The notes below the pieces were generated by a model. The model was not told the DNA's origin and did no database searches. It worked only from the letters and a program-made list of their open reading frames with translations. From the NCBI RefSeq assembly GCF_039908645.1, contig NZ_CP150917.1, positions 3,173,501 through 3,237,500 on the forward strand: a stretch of 64,000 bases of DNA. Direction: 5' to 3'. This document shows, one piece after another, positions 1 through 9,200 of this stretch. This stretch comes from Pseudomonas helvetica (GTDB lineage: Bacteria; Pseudomonadota; Gammaproteobacteria; Pseudomonadales; Pseudomonadaceae). A program made the position numbers and the translations under genes. Position 1 is the first letter of the stretch. Every line of letters begins with the position of its first letter.

Positions 1-101
1 GGCCTTTCGTCAATCCTTTACTCCTGCAGTACAACCTCGATTATGTCGAGGAGGCGCCCACGCTCACCTCCAACCTCATTTTGCGTAGCCTCATGCCTTG
101 A
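1..101 (+). CDS. 3' end of an unidentified protein (partial)
   Basis: Frame 3 is open from the window edge to a TGA at 99-101 and gives 32 residues ending ..LTSNLILRSLMP. The codons look like normal Pseudomonas coding sequence and a hairpin terminator follows 65 bp later, which fits a real gene end. Too little is present to name a family. Because the gene lies just upstream of a palindromic operator that recurs at 4.1-4.2 kb, its identity would be of interest, but nothing here shows that it is the regulator. Confidence 0.4.
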   Translation, partial: PFVNPLLLQYNLDYVEEAPTLTSNLILRSLMP

Positions 102-165
102 CCTTCGGCTAACGGTTTACGTCATGCCTGTGTAAGCGACACATCACCAAAACGGCTTTTCACTT

Positions 166-200
166 TGCCCTTCTTCCAGTCGTCGAAGGGCATTTCATTT
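166..200 (+). terminator. Rho-independent terminator after the partial gene
   Basis: TGCCCTTC at 166-173 pairs with GAAGGGCA at 185-192 (8-bp stem, 11-nt loop) and is followed by TTTCATTT. It separates the partial upstream gene from the fadL-type promoter that starts 17 bp further on. Confidence 0.6.
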
Positions 201-209
201 ATTCGCATT

Positions 210-233
210 GTGACCGTTGACTGAATTGGTCAC
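210..233. promoter_or_regulatory. 24-bp palindromic operator over the fadL-type promoter (copy 1)
   Basis: GTGACC-N12-GGTCAC, 24 bp in total, with the same arms and spacing as the copies at 4094-4117 and 4216-4239. A -35-like TTGACT (217-222) lies inside it, and an AAATAT -10 candidate (240-245) follows after 17 bp. A repressor bound here should block RNA polymerase. Symmetry and length fit a TetR-type dimer, but that is inference. Confidence 0.65.
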
Positions 234-299
234 ATGAATAAATATGGTGAGCCATTGCTTCTACTGCTTCATCTCAGTGATCCCCATAGAGTTCAAACA

Positions 300-1569
300 A
301 TGAAAAAATAGTGCTCAAGAGCCCATTTGGCCTCGCTGTCGTGCTCGCATCTTCAAATGTGTTTGCAAGCGGTTTCGCTCTCAATGAACAAAGCGTCAGC
401 GGGATGGGGGCCGGGTTTGCCGGGCGCTCCTCATCCGCTGAAGATGCGAGCACGGTCTTCGGTAATCCGGCGGGCATGTCTCGATTGAAAAGAGAGCAGG
501 TCAGCGTGGGCGCGGCGACTCTATTCGCGAAGACCGACATAAGCCAAACCCGCAGTACATTCGGAGGCCAGGAAGACGCGACATGGTGCCAACCACCACA
601 GTGCCTATGGGTTACTACGTCAAACCCATCGATGAGCATTGGGCGTTCGGTGTAGGCTTTTATGTACCTTTCGGTCTGATGACTGACTACGGCAGCGATT
701 TTGCCGGGCGTTACTACGCCAACAAAAGTGAGGTCACGACGCTTACGTTCCAGCCCACTATCAGCTATGCCTTTAACGACAAAGTTTCGATCGGGTTCGG
801 TCCGACTATCAACCGCATCACCGGTGAGCTGTCCGGGATGGTGCCCAATCCACTGAGCCCAGGTCGCAATGACGGAAAACTCAAAAGCACGGGCGATGAC
901 ACGGCCCTCGGTTTCAACGCCGGTATCCTGGTGCAGGCTACAGACCAAACTCGCTTGGGCATGACTTACCATTCCAAGGTCAGTTACCACTTGGACGCCA
1001 AGACCAAGGTCACCGACGGCATCTTTAGCGTGTTGGGGGTCAGCGGTCGGAGTTATGACGCTTCGCTGGATGTGGATACCCCAGAGTCAGTGGATTTCTC
1101 GGTGACTCATCAGCTCAATAATGACTGGACTCTATATTTGGGGAGTACCTGGACACGCTGGAGTCGCTTTAAAGAATTAACCATCGAGAACACGGGTTTA
1201 CCCCCTTTGTTGAGCGGCTCACTGGGCACTATTACCGAAGAACAGAACTGGCATGATACGTGGGCTCACGCTATCGGCACGGCGTACAAATTGAACAGCC
1301 AATGGGTACTTCGCGCAGGCTTCTCGGTCGACCAGTCGCCCACCAACAACACCAACCGAGGACCACGTATTCCCACGGGCGACCGGAAGGTTATCAGCTT
1401 CGGTGCTGGCTGGACTCCGGCGGACAATGTCACGATCGATGTTGCTTATTCCTACCTATGGGAGGAGAGCGTGCAGATCAACGACGCCTCCGCGAACAGA
1501 GGTGCATACAGTGCCAAATTCAAGAACAGTGCGAACGGGCTCGGTACGTCCGTTAGTTACCGCTTCTAA
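300..1569 (+). pseudogene. fadL-type outer-membrane long-chain fatty acid porin, two frameshifts
   Basis: The pieces together read as a FadL/OmpP1-family beta-barrel: a signal peptide, ASGFALNEQS at the mature N-terminus (the family starts near-identically), FGNPAGMS, the YVPFG..YYA(N)KSE segment, and a C-terminal barrel ending in SYRF. The ATG at 300 runs into TAG after three codons because an A-tract is one base short; adding one A would give MKKIVLKSPFG. A second shift lies between about 572 and 583, where frame 2 (..GGQEDA) changes to frame 1 (DMVPTTTVPMGYY). Both shifts go the same way, as with two one-base losses. Either the gene is dead, or the sequence has homopolymer errors, or the A-tract is phase-variable. 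A strong promoter with a palindromic operator lies upstream. Confidence 0.75.
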
Positions 1570-1640
1570 TTGAGTGCTGTTACACGATAAATGTCCTGTC
1601 GGGAGCATGCGTTGCCTCCCGACCTTTAAGAACATATCTC

Positions 1641-1672
1641 GGGCCTTTCCCCTGAGGTAAAAGGCCCCTTTG
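1641..1672. terminator. Bidirectional terminator between fadL and the SDR gene
   Basis: GGGCCTTT (1641-1648) pairs with AAAGGCCC (1660-1667), followed by CTTTG on plus and by A/T-rich sequence on minus. A second, weaker hairpin (GTCGGGAG 1598-1605 with CTCCCGAC 1616-1623) precedes it. Both lie between the convergent fadL and SDR genes. Confidence 0.55.
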
Positions 1673-1680
1673 TCGCCCCC

Positions 1681-2466
1681 TCAGACTCCCATCACCTGCG
1701 CCATAAGGCTCTGATGAAACCGACGAGGCGTGGCCCAAGTCAAGACAGTAATGGCCTTGTTGCCAAAACCCGGCACCACACTCATGCGTCCGGCTTGCAG
1801 TGCACGGATTCCTGCACGCACGACGGGTTGAGGCTGCATCATCACCATTTTTAAGGCCGGTGTGATCCGTTGCTTGGCGCTTTCTGCAAATCCGGTATCC
1901 GACATTCCTGGGCAGAGTGCGGTAACGACGACGCCGTCTTTTTTCAGTTCGCGATGAAGCGCATCAGAGAAGCGAAGAACATAGGCTTTCGCGGCAGAGT
2001 AAACGGCGAAATTCTTCACGCCCTGGAAGGACAGCAAGCTGGCGACCATCAGGATGTGCCCACGTTTGCGGGCTCGCATGTCGGCCGCGAAAAGGCGTGT
2101 CAGCCCTGTCAGGCTGGCGATATCCAAATCAATCATGGTCAGAGACTCATCCAGAGATTGATCCAGGAAAGGCCCCTGCAATCCATGACCCGCATTGTTG
2201 ATGAGCACATCGATCACTATATTGCGTTCGCTGAGTCGCTCATGCAGTTCGATGATCGCAGGGATCGAGGACAGGTCTACTTGTTCGACGATCACATCAA
2301 CGCCGAAGCGTTCGCGCAACTGCGCCGATAGTGCTTCGAGCTTGCTCAGTCTTCTTGCTACCAGAACGAGCGATTTTCCCTGTGCTGCATATTGCCGGGC
2401 AAACTCCTCGCCAAATCCGCTTGATGCTCCGGTGATGAGCACCCAGGAATTCTCGTTCGACTTCAT
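1681..2466 (-). CDS. Short-chain dehydrogenase/reductase (SDR)
   Basis: A 261-aa classical SDR, the usual length for the family. The Rossmann glycine motif TGASSGFG is at residues 12-19, NNAG at 90-93, and the catalytic Ser143, Tyr156 and Lys160 fit the S..YxxxK arrangement. It should be a cytosolic NAD(P)-dependent oxidoreductase; the substrate cannot be told from sequence. A longer frame starts with TTG at 2499, but the ATG at 2466 has GGAG nine bases upstream, so that start was chosen. It is convergent with fadL and shares a strand with the outer-membrane factor gene, 140 bp downstream of that gene's stop. Lipid-related neighbours (fadL, ketoacyl synthase remnants) hint at a lipid substrate, which is only context. 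Confidence 0.85.
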   Translation of the reverse strand: MKSNENSWVLITGASSGFGEEFARQYAAQGKSLVLVARRLSKLEALSAQLRERFGVDVIVEQVDLSSIPAIIELHERLSERNIVIDVLINNAGHGLQGPFLDQSLDESLTMIDLDIASLTGLTRLFAADMRARKRGHILMVASLLSFQGVKNFAVYSAAKAYVLRFSDALHRELKKDGVVVTALCPGMSDTGFAESAKQRITPALKMVMMQPQPVVRAGIRALQAGRMSVVPGFGNKAITVLTWATPRRFHQSLMAQVMGV

Positions 2467-2606
2467 TTCGCTGTACTCCGGTTGGTTTCTATTGAGCAAT
2501 TGGCTACTGACCGCGTCAGTCGGTGAACGAACCCGCGCTCGGATTGGGTAGTAGCTGAAAGAGGAGGGGTAGGTGCGTGCATCAAGTGCTACGTCACCTG
2601 GTTAAA

Positions 2607-4067
2607 TCATCGTGTCGCAACAGGCTGGGCTTCAGGAGGCTGCCAGCCACCACCGAGCGCCTTGAATGCCGCGACCGCCGCCCGTGCCGATTCCGTTCGT
2701 GCTTGTGCCCGGGCATCGGAAGCCTGCAGCATCGTCTCGTCGGCGTGCAGGACGTCGATCAGGCTGGCCGTGCCTTTCTCATAGGCAATGAACGACGATT
2801 GGCGAGCCTGTGTCAGAGACGCCTCTCCCCCGGTGAGGGTGGTTGCTTGAGCTTCCCGATTCACCAGTGAGGAGAGCGCGTTCTCCACATCCTCGGTGGC
2901 GCGCAGCACAGACTGACGGTAAGCGGCCAGGGTTTCGGCTTCCTGTCCCTTGGCTTGGTCGATTTGGGCGTTTATGCGACCAAAATCGAAGAGCCTCCAG
3001 CGCAATCCCAATACGCCCGCCGACTGGCTGGCGCCGCCAGTAAAAAGGTTGCCTGCGGATACAGCCGTGGCACTGCCCAGCAATGCGTTAAGGGAGAATT
3101 TCGGGTAGTACTCGGCAATCGCCTCCCCGATGCGTGCGTTTGAGGCCGCAAGACGGCGCTCAGCCACAATGAGGTCTGGCCTGCGGCGCAGCAAATCGGC
3201 CGGCGTTCCCATCGCCTTTAATTGCGGCGCTACAGGAATGCTCCCCGCACTTGCCAGTTGTGTGCGGTGAGTGCCTGGCGGCGTGCCGAGCATGACATCC
3301 AGCGCATTCATGGCAGCATCCAGACCGGTCTGCAGGACCGGCACTGTCGCTTGGACCTGCGATAGCGCTCCCTCGGCCTGGCGAACCTGATAGTTGGCGG
3401 CGAGCCCCTTGCTGTAGAGCATTTGGACTTTCTCTAGTAGCTCCTGCTGTGTTTTGACTTGTCGGTTCGCAATGTCCAGCCGGGTCTGCAGTCCGCGGAT
3501 AGTGATGTAGATATCAGCGGTCTGCGCGGCGATGGCCAATCGTGTGGCAGCGACGCCCGCCTGGGACGCCTGGTACTCGGCCAGAGCAGCCTCGCGTCCG
3601 CGGCGCAATCCGCCAAAGACATCTACCTCCCAGCTGGCATCGAGGTTGGCCTCGTAGGAACTTCCGTACCGATCATAGCCAGGCGTTGAGTTCAACACCT
3701 GGCCGAGCGGCGTCTCGATTGACTGGTAGGAGCGCGCGGCCTGTCCGCTGATGTTCCCCGAGGGCAGTAAAGCGGCATTTGCGACGCCCAGTCCGGCCCG
3801 TGCCTGCGTGACTCGCGCCGACGCCTGCGCCAGATCCAGGTTCTGCTCAAGTGCCTTGGAGACGAAGTCGGCTAACAGTGGATCACCAAAGCCTTCCCAC
3901 CAGGCGACAAGACCGGCCGGCGTCGCCCCTGGCCTCTGTTCGACAGAAGACTGCCCCAGGTAATGGTCCGAAAGTGGGGCGTCCGGACGGTGATAGTCCG
4001 GACCGACCGCGCAACCTGTCATCAAGCTGGCACTCACCAAGAGAGCAACGGGACGGAGGGTAGGCAT
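2607..4067 (-). CDS. Outer-membrane factor lipoprotein of an RND efflux pump (OprM/NodT type)
   Basis: A 486-aa TolC-like channel of the NodT/OprM lipoprotein subfamily. The N-terminus is a lipoprotein signal peptide with lipobox LMTGC followed by AVGPDYHRP, the hallmark start of the family. The body has the two alpha-helical repeats (Q-, A- and R-rich, with RPDL..AERRLAASNARIGEA). It should form the outer-membrane exit duct for the divergent MFP/RND pair. The start at 4067 has AAGGA six bases upstream and directly gives the signal peptide; the frame is open 20 codons further. Transcription should begin from TTGACA (4127-4122) and TAATAT (4105-4100), overlapped by the 24-bp operator. Divergence from mfp-rnd is unusual, as the three are often one operon. 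Confidence 0.9.
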   Translation of the reverse strand: MPTLRPVALLVSASLMTGCAVGPDYHRPDAPLSDHYLGQSSVEQRPGATPAGLVAWWEGFGDPLLADFVSKALEQNLDLAQASARVTQARAGLGVANAALLPSGNISGQAARSYQSIETPLGQVLNSTPGYDRYGSSYEANLDASWEVDVFGGLRRGREAALAEYQASQAGVAATRLAIAAQTADIYITIRGLQTRLDIANRQVKTQQELLEKVQMLYSKGLAANYQVRQAEGALSQVQATVPVLQTGLDAAMNALDVMLGTPPGTHRTQLASAGSIPVAPQLKAMGTPADLLRRRPDLIVAERRLAASNARIGEAIAEYYPKFSLNALLGSATAVSAGNLFTGGASQSAGVLGLRWRLFDFGRINAQIDQAKGQEAETLAAYRQSVLRATEDVENALSSLVNREAQATTLTGGEASLTQARQSSFIAYEKGTASLIDVLHADETMLQASDARAQARTESARAAVAAFKALGGGWQPPEAQPVATR

Positions 4068-4093
4068 TGAGGTTCCTTCAATTGAGGATGTTT

Positions 4094-4117
4094 GTGACCA
4101 TATTACGTTATGGTCAC
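4094..4117. promoter_or_regulatory. 24-bp palindromic operator over the outer-membrane factor promoter (copy 2)
   Basis: GTGACCATA-N6-TATGGTCAC, an inverted repeat with perfect 9-bp arms. On the minus strand it covers the 16-bp spacer and -10 (TAATAT at 4105-4100) of a promoter whose -35 is TTGACA (4127-4122). Same outer hexamers and length as copies 1 and 3. Confidence 0.75.
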
Positions 4118-4215
4118 TTTCTGTCAATCGACACTCTTTGGGCTAAGCTCCAGGTTGGCCAACAGATTACGGCGATACTAGTGCTGAGATTAAGGGGCTC
4201 GGTATTTCATAATAT

Positions 4216-4239
4216 GTGACCATTGACAGATATGGTCAC
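4216..4239. promoter_or_regulatory. 24-bp palindromic operator over the mfp-rnd promoter (copy 3)
   Basis: GTGACCAT-N8-ATGGTCAC. It contains TTGACA at 4223-4228, a consensus -35; GAGAAT at 4246-4251 is the -10 candidate after 17 bp. As in copy 1, the TTGAC lies at positions 8-12 of the palindrome, so the two plus-strand promoters share one layout. Start codon of the fusion-protein gene is 47 bp downstream. Confidence 0.75.
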
Positions 4240-4286
4240 CAGACTGAGAATATGACGCCTGTCCTATTTTTTAAGTAAGGGAACCT

Positions 4287-5396
4287 ATGCGCCGGCTTCG
4301 ACCTGTCCCCATTGCCGCTTGCTTGTTGCCTCTCGTCCTGACGGCGTGTGGCGACTCATCCACCGTTGAAGATCCACGCACGCAGGCCCCTTTGGTGAGG
4401 TCTTCTGCGGTTCAGGCTTCGTCCGACGTCTCACGTTCTTTCACGGGTGTCGTGGCTGCCCGCGTCCAGGGCGATCTGGGTTTTCGGGTATCAGGCAAGG
4501 TGCTTGAACGTCTGGTTGACACTGGTCAGACCGTTAAACGTGGGCAGCCACTCATGCGCCTTGACCCAATCGACCTGGGGTTGCAGGCGCGAGCACAGCA
4601 AGAGTCAGTCATAGCCGCTCGGGCCCGAGCCAAGCAGACTGCAGATGACGAGGCGCGATATCGCGACCTGGTCGCCGCAGGTGCTATTTCTGCATCGGCC
4701 TATGACCAGATCAAAGCCGCAGCGGATACCGCAAAAGCGCAGCTCAGCGCTGCTGAAGCGCAGGCTGACGTTGCCCGCAATGCTTCTGGTTATGCGGTGC
4801 TGTTTGCGGATTCCGACGGCGTAGTGGTGGAGACGCTCGCCGAGCCCGGACAAGTTGTCAGCCCGGGACAGCCCGTGGTTCGACTGGCGCGGGCAGGGCA
4901 ACGCGAAGCCATCGTGCATCTGCCCGAGACGCTACGCCCCACAGCAGGATCCACTGCGCAGGCGACGCTTTATGGCAATACCACGGGTGCAGTTACAGCG
5001 AAGCTGAGGCTGCTTTCTGACTCGGCCGACCGTATGACGCGCACCTTCGAGGCGCGGTATGTGCTTGAGGGCGCACTGGCCAATGCACCGCTAGGTTCGA
5101 CCGTCACACTTCGGATCGCTGAAAGCACCACGCAAGGGCAGGGGCTGCAAGTACCGATCGCTGCCGTTTATGACCCAGGCCAAGGCACTGGCGTGTGGGT
5201 CATCGCCGGTACACCGGCGAAAGTGACTTGGCGATCTGTTCAGGTCCTGGGCTTGAGCGACGACGCAGCGCGAGTCGCAGGCGATCTCAAGGTCGGCGAG
5301 CAGATTGTAGCGTTAGGCGCGCATCTGCTGCGCGATGGTGAGGAGGTGAGACTGGCTCAACCGGGTGACGTCAAGGTTGCCGGGAGTCATCCATGA
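4287..5396 (+). CDS. RND efflux membrane-fusion (periplasmic adaptor) lipoprotein
   Basis: A 369-aa HlyD/AcrA-type adaptor. It begins with a lipoprotein signal (lipobox LTAC at residues 18-21, then GDSS). The biotinyl-lipoyl half-motif GDLGFRVSGKV..G..VKRGQPL is near residues 64-90, a short alpha-helical hairpin rich in A, R and Q follows (about 95-165), and the second half is VLFADSDGVV..AEPGQVVSPGQPV. Beta-barrel and membrane-proximal domains close the protein. It should bridge the inner-membrane pump to the outer-membrane channel encoded divergently. AAGGGA precedes the ATG. Its stop overlaps the pump start in ATGA, so the two are translationally coupled. Confidence 0.92.
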   Translation: MRRLRPVPIAACLLPLVLTACGDSSTVEDPRTQAPLVRSSAVQASSDVSRSFTGVVAARVQGDLGFRVSGKVLERLVDTGQTVKRGQPLMRLDPIDLGLQARAQQESVIAARARAKQTADDEARYRDLVAAGAISASAYDQIKAAADTAKAQLSAAEAQADVARNASGYAVLFADSDGVVVETLAEPGQVVSPGQPVVRLARAGQREAIVHLPETLRPTAGSTAQATLYGNTTGAVTAKLRLLSDSADRMTRTFEARYVLEGALANAPLGSTVTLRIAESTTQGQGLQVPIAAVYDPGQGTGVWVIAGTPAKVTWRSVQVLGLSDDAARVAGDLKVGEQIVALGAHLLRDGEEVRLAQPGDVKVAGSHP

Positions 5397-8300
5397 GCGA
5401 GGGGCGCTTCAATCTTTCCGCGATCGCCGTTCGTGAGCGCTCCATCACGGTGTTTCTGATCTTCCTGATCGCCGTTGCGGGCATCCTGTCCTTCTTCCAA
5501 CTGGGGCGTGCGGAAGATCCTCCGTTTACGGTCAAGCAATTGACGGTCATTACCGCGTGGCCGGGCGCCACGGCGCAGGAGATGCAGGATCAGGTAGCAG
5601 AGCCACTTGAAAAACGCCTGCAAGAACTGAAATGGTACGACCGCACGGAAACTTACACCCGTCCAGGCCTCGCTTTCACGATGGTGTCACTGCGCGATAG
5701 CACGCCGCCCTCGCAAGTGCAGGAGGAGTTCTATCAGGCGCGTAAAAAGCTCGACGATGAGGCCCGGAAGCTGCCGGCGGGTGTCATCGGGCCAATGGTC
5801 AACGACGAGTTTTCGGACGTGACATTTGCACTGTTCGCCCTGAAAGCCAAAGGCGAACCGCAGCGACTGTTGGTGCGTGATGCAGAGTCGTTGCGCCAAC
5901 AACTGTTGCATGTGCCGGGCGTGAAGAAGGTCAACATTATTGGTGAGCAACCCGAGCGCATCTTTGTTTCCTTTTCCCATGATCGGCTGGCCACCTTGGG
6001 CGTATCGCCTCAGGACATCTTTGCCGCGCTGAACAATCAGAACGTGCTCACGCCTGCCGGTTCGATCGAAAGCAACGGGCCACAAGTCTTCCTCCGGCTG
6101 GATGGCGCCTTCGATAAGGTGCAAAAGATTCGTGACACACCCATTGCGGTTCAGGGGCGGACGCTGAAGCTCTCGGACGTGGCGACGATCGAACGTGGTT
6201 ATGAAGATCCGGCAACCTTTCTCGTGCGTAATAACGGTGAAGAGGCCTTGTTGCTGGGGATCGTGATGCGTGAGGGCTGGAACGGTCTTGACCTCGGCAA
6301 GGCGCTGGACGCGGAGACGGTCAAGATAAATGAAGGCATGCCTTTGGGCATGACGCTCTCCAAGGTCACCGATCAATCTGTAAATATCAGTTCGGCCGTC
6401 GGCGAGTTCATGGTCAAGTTTTTCGTCGCGCTGCTTGTGGTGATGCTCGTCTGCTTTCTCAGCATGGGCTGGCGTGTAGGCGTTGTGGTCGCTGCGGCTG
6501 TGCCGTTGACGTTGGCTGTGGTGTTTGTGGTGATGGCGGCCACTGGAAAGAACTTTGACCGTATCACCCTTGGCTCGTTGATTCTGGCGCTCGGACTGTT
6601 GGTGGACGACGCCATCATTGCTATCGAAATGATGGTGGTGAAAATGGAGGAGGGCTACGACCGCATCAAAGCTTCCGCGTATGCCTGGAGTCATACAGCC
6701 GCACCGATGCTTTCCGGTACGCTGGTGACGGCTATCGGCTTTATGCCCAACGGCTTCGCGCAGTCGACAGCCGGCGAGTACACCAGCAACATGTTCTGGA
6801 TCGTGGGCATCGCCCTGATTGCCTCCTGGGTGGTTGCGGTGGCCTTTACCCCGTACCTGGGTGTGAAGATGTTGCCGAACATCAAGAAGGTGGAGGGTGG
6901 TCATGCGGCCATCTACAACACCCGAAATTACAACCACTTCCGCCAGGTGTTGACGCGTGTCATCGCTCGCAAATGGCTGGTAGCCGGTACTGTTATCGCA
7001 ATGTTTGGCGTGGCGATTCTCGGCATGAGCCTGGTCAAGAAACAGTTCTTCCCTACCTCGGACCGTCCAGAGGTATTGATTGAAGTGCAAATGCCTTATG
7101 GAACCTCCATTGAACAGACCAGCGCCACTACCGCCAAGATAGAGGCTTGGCTGCAAAAGCAGGATGAGGCAAAAATCGTCACCGCTTATATCGGGCAAGG
7201 AGCGCCGCGTTTCTATCTGGCGATGGCGCCGGAACTCCCCGATCCGTCTTTTGCGAAGATTGTGGTGCTGACGGACAGCCAGGAGGAGCGCGAGGCCCTC
7301 AAGTTCCGTCTCCGCGAGGCCGCTGCCGAGGGACTTGCCCCAGAAGCGCGTGTCAGGGTGACTCAGCTTGTGTTTGGTCCGTATTCGCCGTTCCCTGTTG
7401 CCTATCGGGTGATGGGGTCTGATCCGTCGAAATTGCGCGAGATCGCGGGCCAGGTACAGGACGTGATGCAATCGAGCTCGATGATGAGAACCGTCAACAC
7501 TGACTGGGGGCCACTGACGCCGACGCTGCATTTGGCTCTGGATCAGGATCGCTTGGAGGCGGTGGGGTTGACGTCAAACTCAGTCGCGCAGCAACTGCAG
7601 TTCCTGTTGGCCGGAGTACCGATCACCGCAGTTCGTGAGGACATTCGTTCGGTGCAGGTGGTTGGTCGCGCAGCGGGTGATATCCGGCTCGATCCCGCCA
7701 AGATAGAAGGTTTTACTCTGGTAGGCACGGCAGGTCAGCGGATCCCGCTGTCTCAGGTGGGAGAGGTCGATGTTCGTATGGAGGATCCGATCCTCCGACG
7801 TCGTGATCGCACGCCGACCATTACCGTGCGCGGTGACATTGCCGAAGGCCTGCAGCCACCGGACGTCTCGAGCGTGATCATGAAAGAGCTGCAGCCGGTC
7901 ATCGACAAGCTGCCTGACGGGTACCGGATCGAGCAGGCGGGTGCAATCGAGGAGTCGGGCAAAGCCGGTAAAGCGATGTTGCCGTTGTTCCCGATCATGA
8001 TTGCCATGACGCTACTGGTCATTATTGTGCAGGTACGTTCGATCTCGGCGATGATCATGGTGTTCCTCACCTCGCCACTGGGGTTGATTGGTGTGGTGCC
8101 GACACTGCTTATCTTCCAGCAGCCGTTTGGTATCAACGCTCTGGTAGGTCTAATCGCCCTTTCAGGCATTTTGATGCGCAATACGCTGATTCTGATTGGC
8201 CAAATCCATCACAACGCGCAAGAAGGGCTGGATCCGTTTCACGCGGTGGTCGAAGCTACGGTCCAACGTGCCCGCCCGGTACTGCTGACAGCGCTGGCGG

Positions 8301-8530
8301 CAATCCTGGCGTTCATTCCCCTGACACACTCCGTCTTCTGGGGGACGCTGGCCTACACGTTGATCGGAGGCACGTTCATCGGAACCATCATGACGCTGGT
8401 GTTCCTGCCAGCGATGTACTCCATCTGGTTCAAGATCCGTCCTGACAATAAGGGTCAACTGAACAGCGAAACTGACGTAGCACGCGAGCCTGGAGGAGAA
8501 GACGCCACCCGTCCTCTCGCCGTTCTTTAG
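5393..8530 (+). CDS. RND-family multidrug/solute efflux pump (AcrB/TriC-like)
   Basis: At 1045 aa this is a full-length RND permease. It has an N-terminal membrane segment (about 16-36), a large periplasmic loop with the GREDPPF-like start (GRAEDPPFTVKQL), a first membrane bundle holding GLLVDDAIIAIE with the proton-relay Asp405-Asp406, a second periplasmic loop, and a final bundle with LSGILMRNTLILI. At the position of AcrB Lys940 the motif reads MRNT with arginine, a variant seen in one subgroup of RND pumps. It should work as a proton-driven trimer in the inner membrane with the adjacent adaptor and the divergent outer-membrane factor. Substrate is unknown. The divergent layout and shared operators resemble inducible efflux units. 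Confidence 0.93.
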   Translation: MSEGRFNLSAIAVRERSITVFLIFLIAVAGILSFFQLGRAEDPPFTVKQLTVITAWPGATAQEMQDQVAEPLEKRLQELKWYDRTETYTRPGLAFTMVSLRDSTPPSQVQEEFYQARKKLDDEARKLPAGVIGPMVNDEFSDVTFALFALKAKGEPQRLLVRDAESLRQQLLHVPGVKKVNIIGEQPERIFVSFSHDRLATLGVSPQDIFAALNNQNVLTPAGSIESNGPQVFLRLDGAFDKVQKIRDTPIAVQGRTLKLSDVATIERGYEDPATFLVRNNGEEALLLGIVMREGWNGLDLGKALDAETVKINEGMPLGMTLSKVTDQSVNISSAVGEFMVKFFVALLVVMLVCFLSMGWRVGVVVAAAVPLTLAVVFVVMAATGKNFDRITLGSLILALGLLVDDAIIAIEMMVVKMEEGYDRIKASAYAWSHTAAPMLSGTLVTAIGFMPNGFAQSTAGEYTSNMFWIVGIALIASWVVAVAFTPYLGVKMLPNIKKVEGGHAAIYNTRNYNHFRQVLTRVIARKWLVAGTVIAMFGVAILGMSLVKKQFFPTSDRPEVLIEVQMPYGTSIEQTSATTAKIEAWLQKQDEAKIVTAYIGQGAPRFYLAMAPELPDPSFAKIVVLTDSQEEREALKFRLREAAAEGLAPEARVRVTQLVFGPYSPFPVAYRVMGSDPSKLREIAGQVQDVMQSSSMMRTVNTDWGPLTPTLHLALDQDRLEAVGLTSNSVAQQLQFLLAGVPITAVREDIRSVQVVGRAAGDIRLDPAKIEGFTLVGTAGQRIPLSQVGEVDVRMEDPILRRRDRTPTITVRGDIAEGLQPPDVSSVIMKELQPVIDKLPDGYRIEQAGAIEESGKAGKAMLPLFPIMIAMTLLVIIVQVRSISAMIMVFLTSPLGLIGVVPTLLIFQQPFGINALVGLIALSGILMRNTLILIGQIHHNAQEGLDPFHAVVEATVQRARPVLLTALAAILAFIPLTHSVFWGTLAYTLIGGTFIGTIMTLVFLPAMYSIWFKIRPDNKGQLNSETDVAREPGGEDATRPLAVL

Positions 8531-8590
8531 CCGGGGGGGCAGGCGTTACAGTAGGCGGTCAGGTGCCCTCACTGGAGGAGTGATGCCATC

Positions 8591-9062
8591 GCGGGTTACG
8601 ACCCGGAGCGCATCATTTCGGCCAAGGACCGCAAGAAAGATGGATCGCTTCATCGAGTTTGCACTTGTGGCCGCGCACGAAGCTCTGGTGCAGGCAGGCT
8701 GGCATCCGACTGATGTCGCAGACCAGGAGCGTACCGCCACGATCATTGCATCGGGCGTAGGTGGTTTTGGCGCGATTGCCGACGCTGTACGTACCACCGA
8801 TGCGCGTGGTCCTCGCCGATTGTCGCCGTTCACTGCACCGTCTTTCCTCGCCAACATGGCGGCCGGGCACGTTTCCATCCGGTACGGTTTCAAAGGGCCG
8901 CTCGGCGCGCCCGTAACGGTCTGTGCTGCAGGGGTACAGGCTATCGGCGATGCGGCCAGACTCATCAGAAGTGGTGAGGCGGATATTGCCATATGCGGCG
9001 ATACCGAAGCAGCGATAGACCGAGTGACCCTGGGTTGTTTTGCTGCGGCTCGTGCGCTATGG
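8591..9062 (+). pseudogene. Remnant of a FabF-type 3-oxoacyl-ACP synthase II gene
   Basis: Reading from 8591 gives AGYDPERIISAKDRKK, then one extra base at about 8639 shifts the frame to MDRFIEFALVAAHEAL, GVGGFGAIADAVRTTD, SPFTAPSFLANMAAGH and CAAGVQAIGDAARLI, and ends at DRVTLGCFAAARAL near 9062. This is FabF from roughly residue 60 to 230, including the region of the active-site Cys (AVTVCAAG-like). The N-terminus (beta-alpha-beta start) and the C-terminal half with the two catalytic His are missing. It lies 60 bp after the RND pump and on the same strand. The stretch 9063-9200 holds nothing I recognise. Together with the fabH remnant at 10844 it marks a lost fatty-acid or polyketide-type operon. 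Confidence 0.8.
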
Positions 9063-9200
9063 CGCCAGAATTCCATTAGGGTTCTAATGGTTTCTGTTAA
9101 CCCCACATTGGAGCCAGGGGCGTCGTGCGTAGCTGTCAGGGCGCCTAGAAACTCAGGGCGATTCAAGACGCGGGCACCCGCCGTGTCGATGGCACCTGCC

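Noticed and set aside
2495..2530. A degenerate operator copy upstream of the SDR gene (TGACC..GGTGA)
   Set aside because: Spacing and outer bases differ from the three good copies, so the SDR gene was not added to the regulon.
5687..7531. A 614-codon open frame antisense to the RND pump gene
   Set aside because: The pump frame is full-length with all motifs. The antisense product is His/Arg-rich with no domain; such frames are common opposite high-GC Pseudomonas genes.
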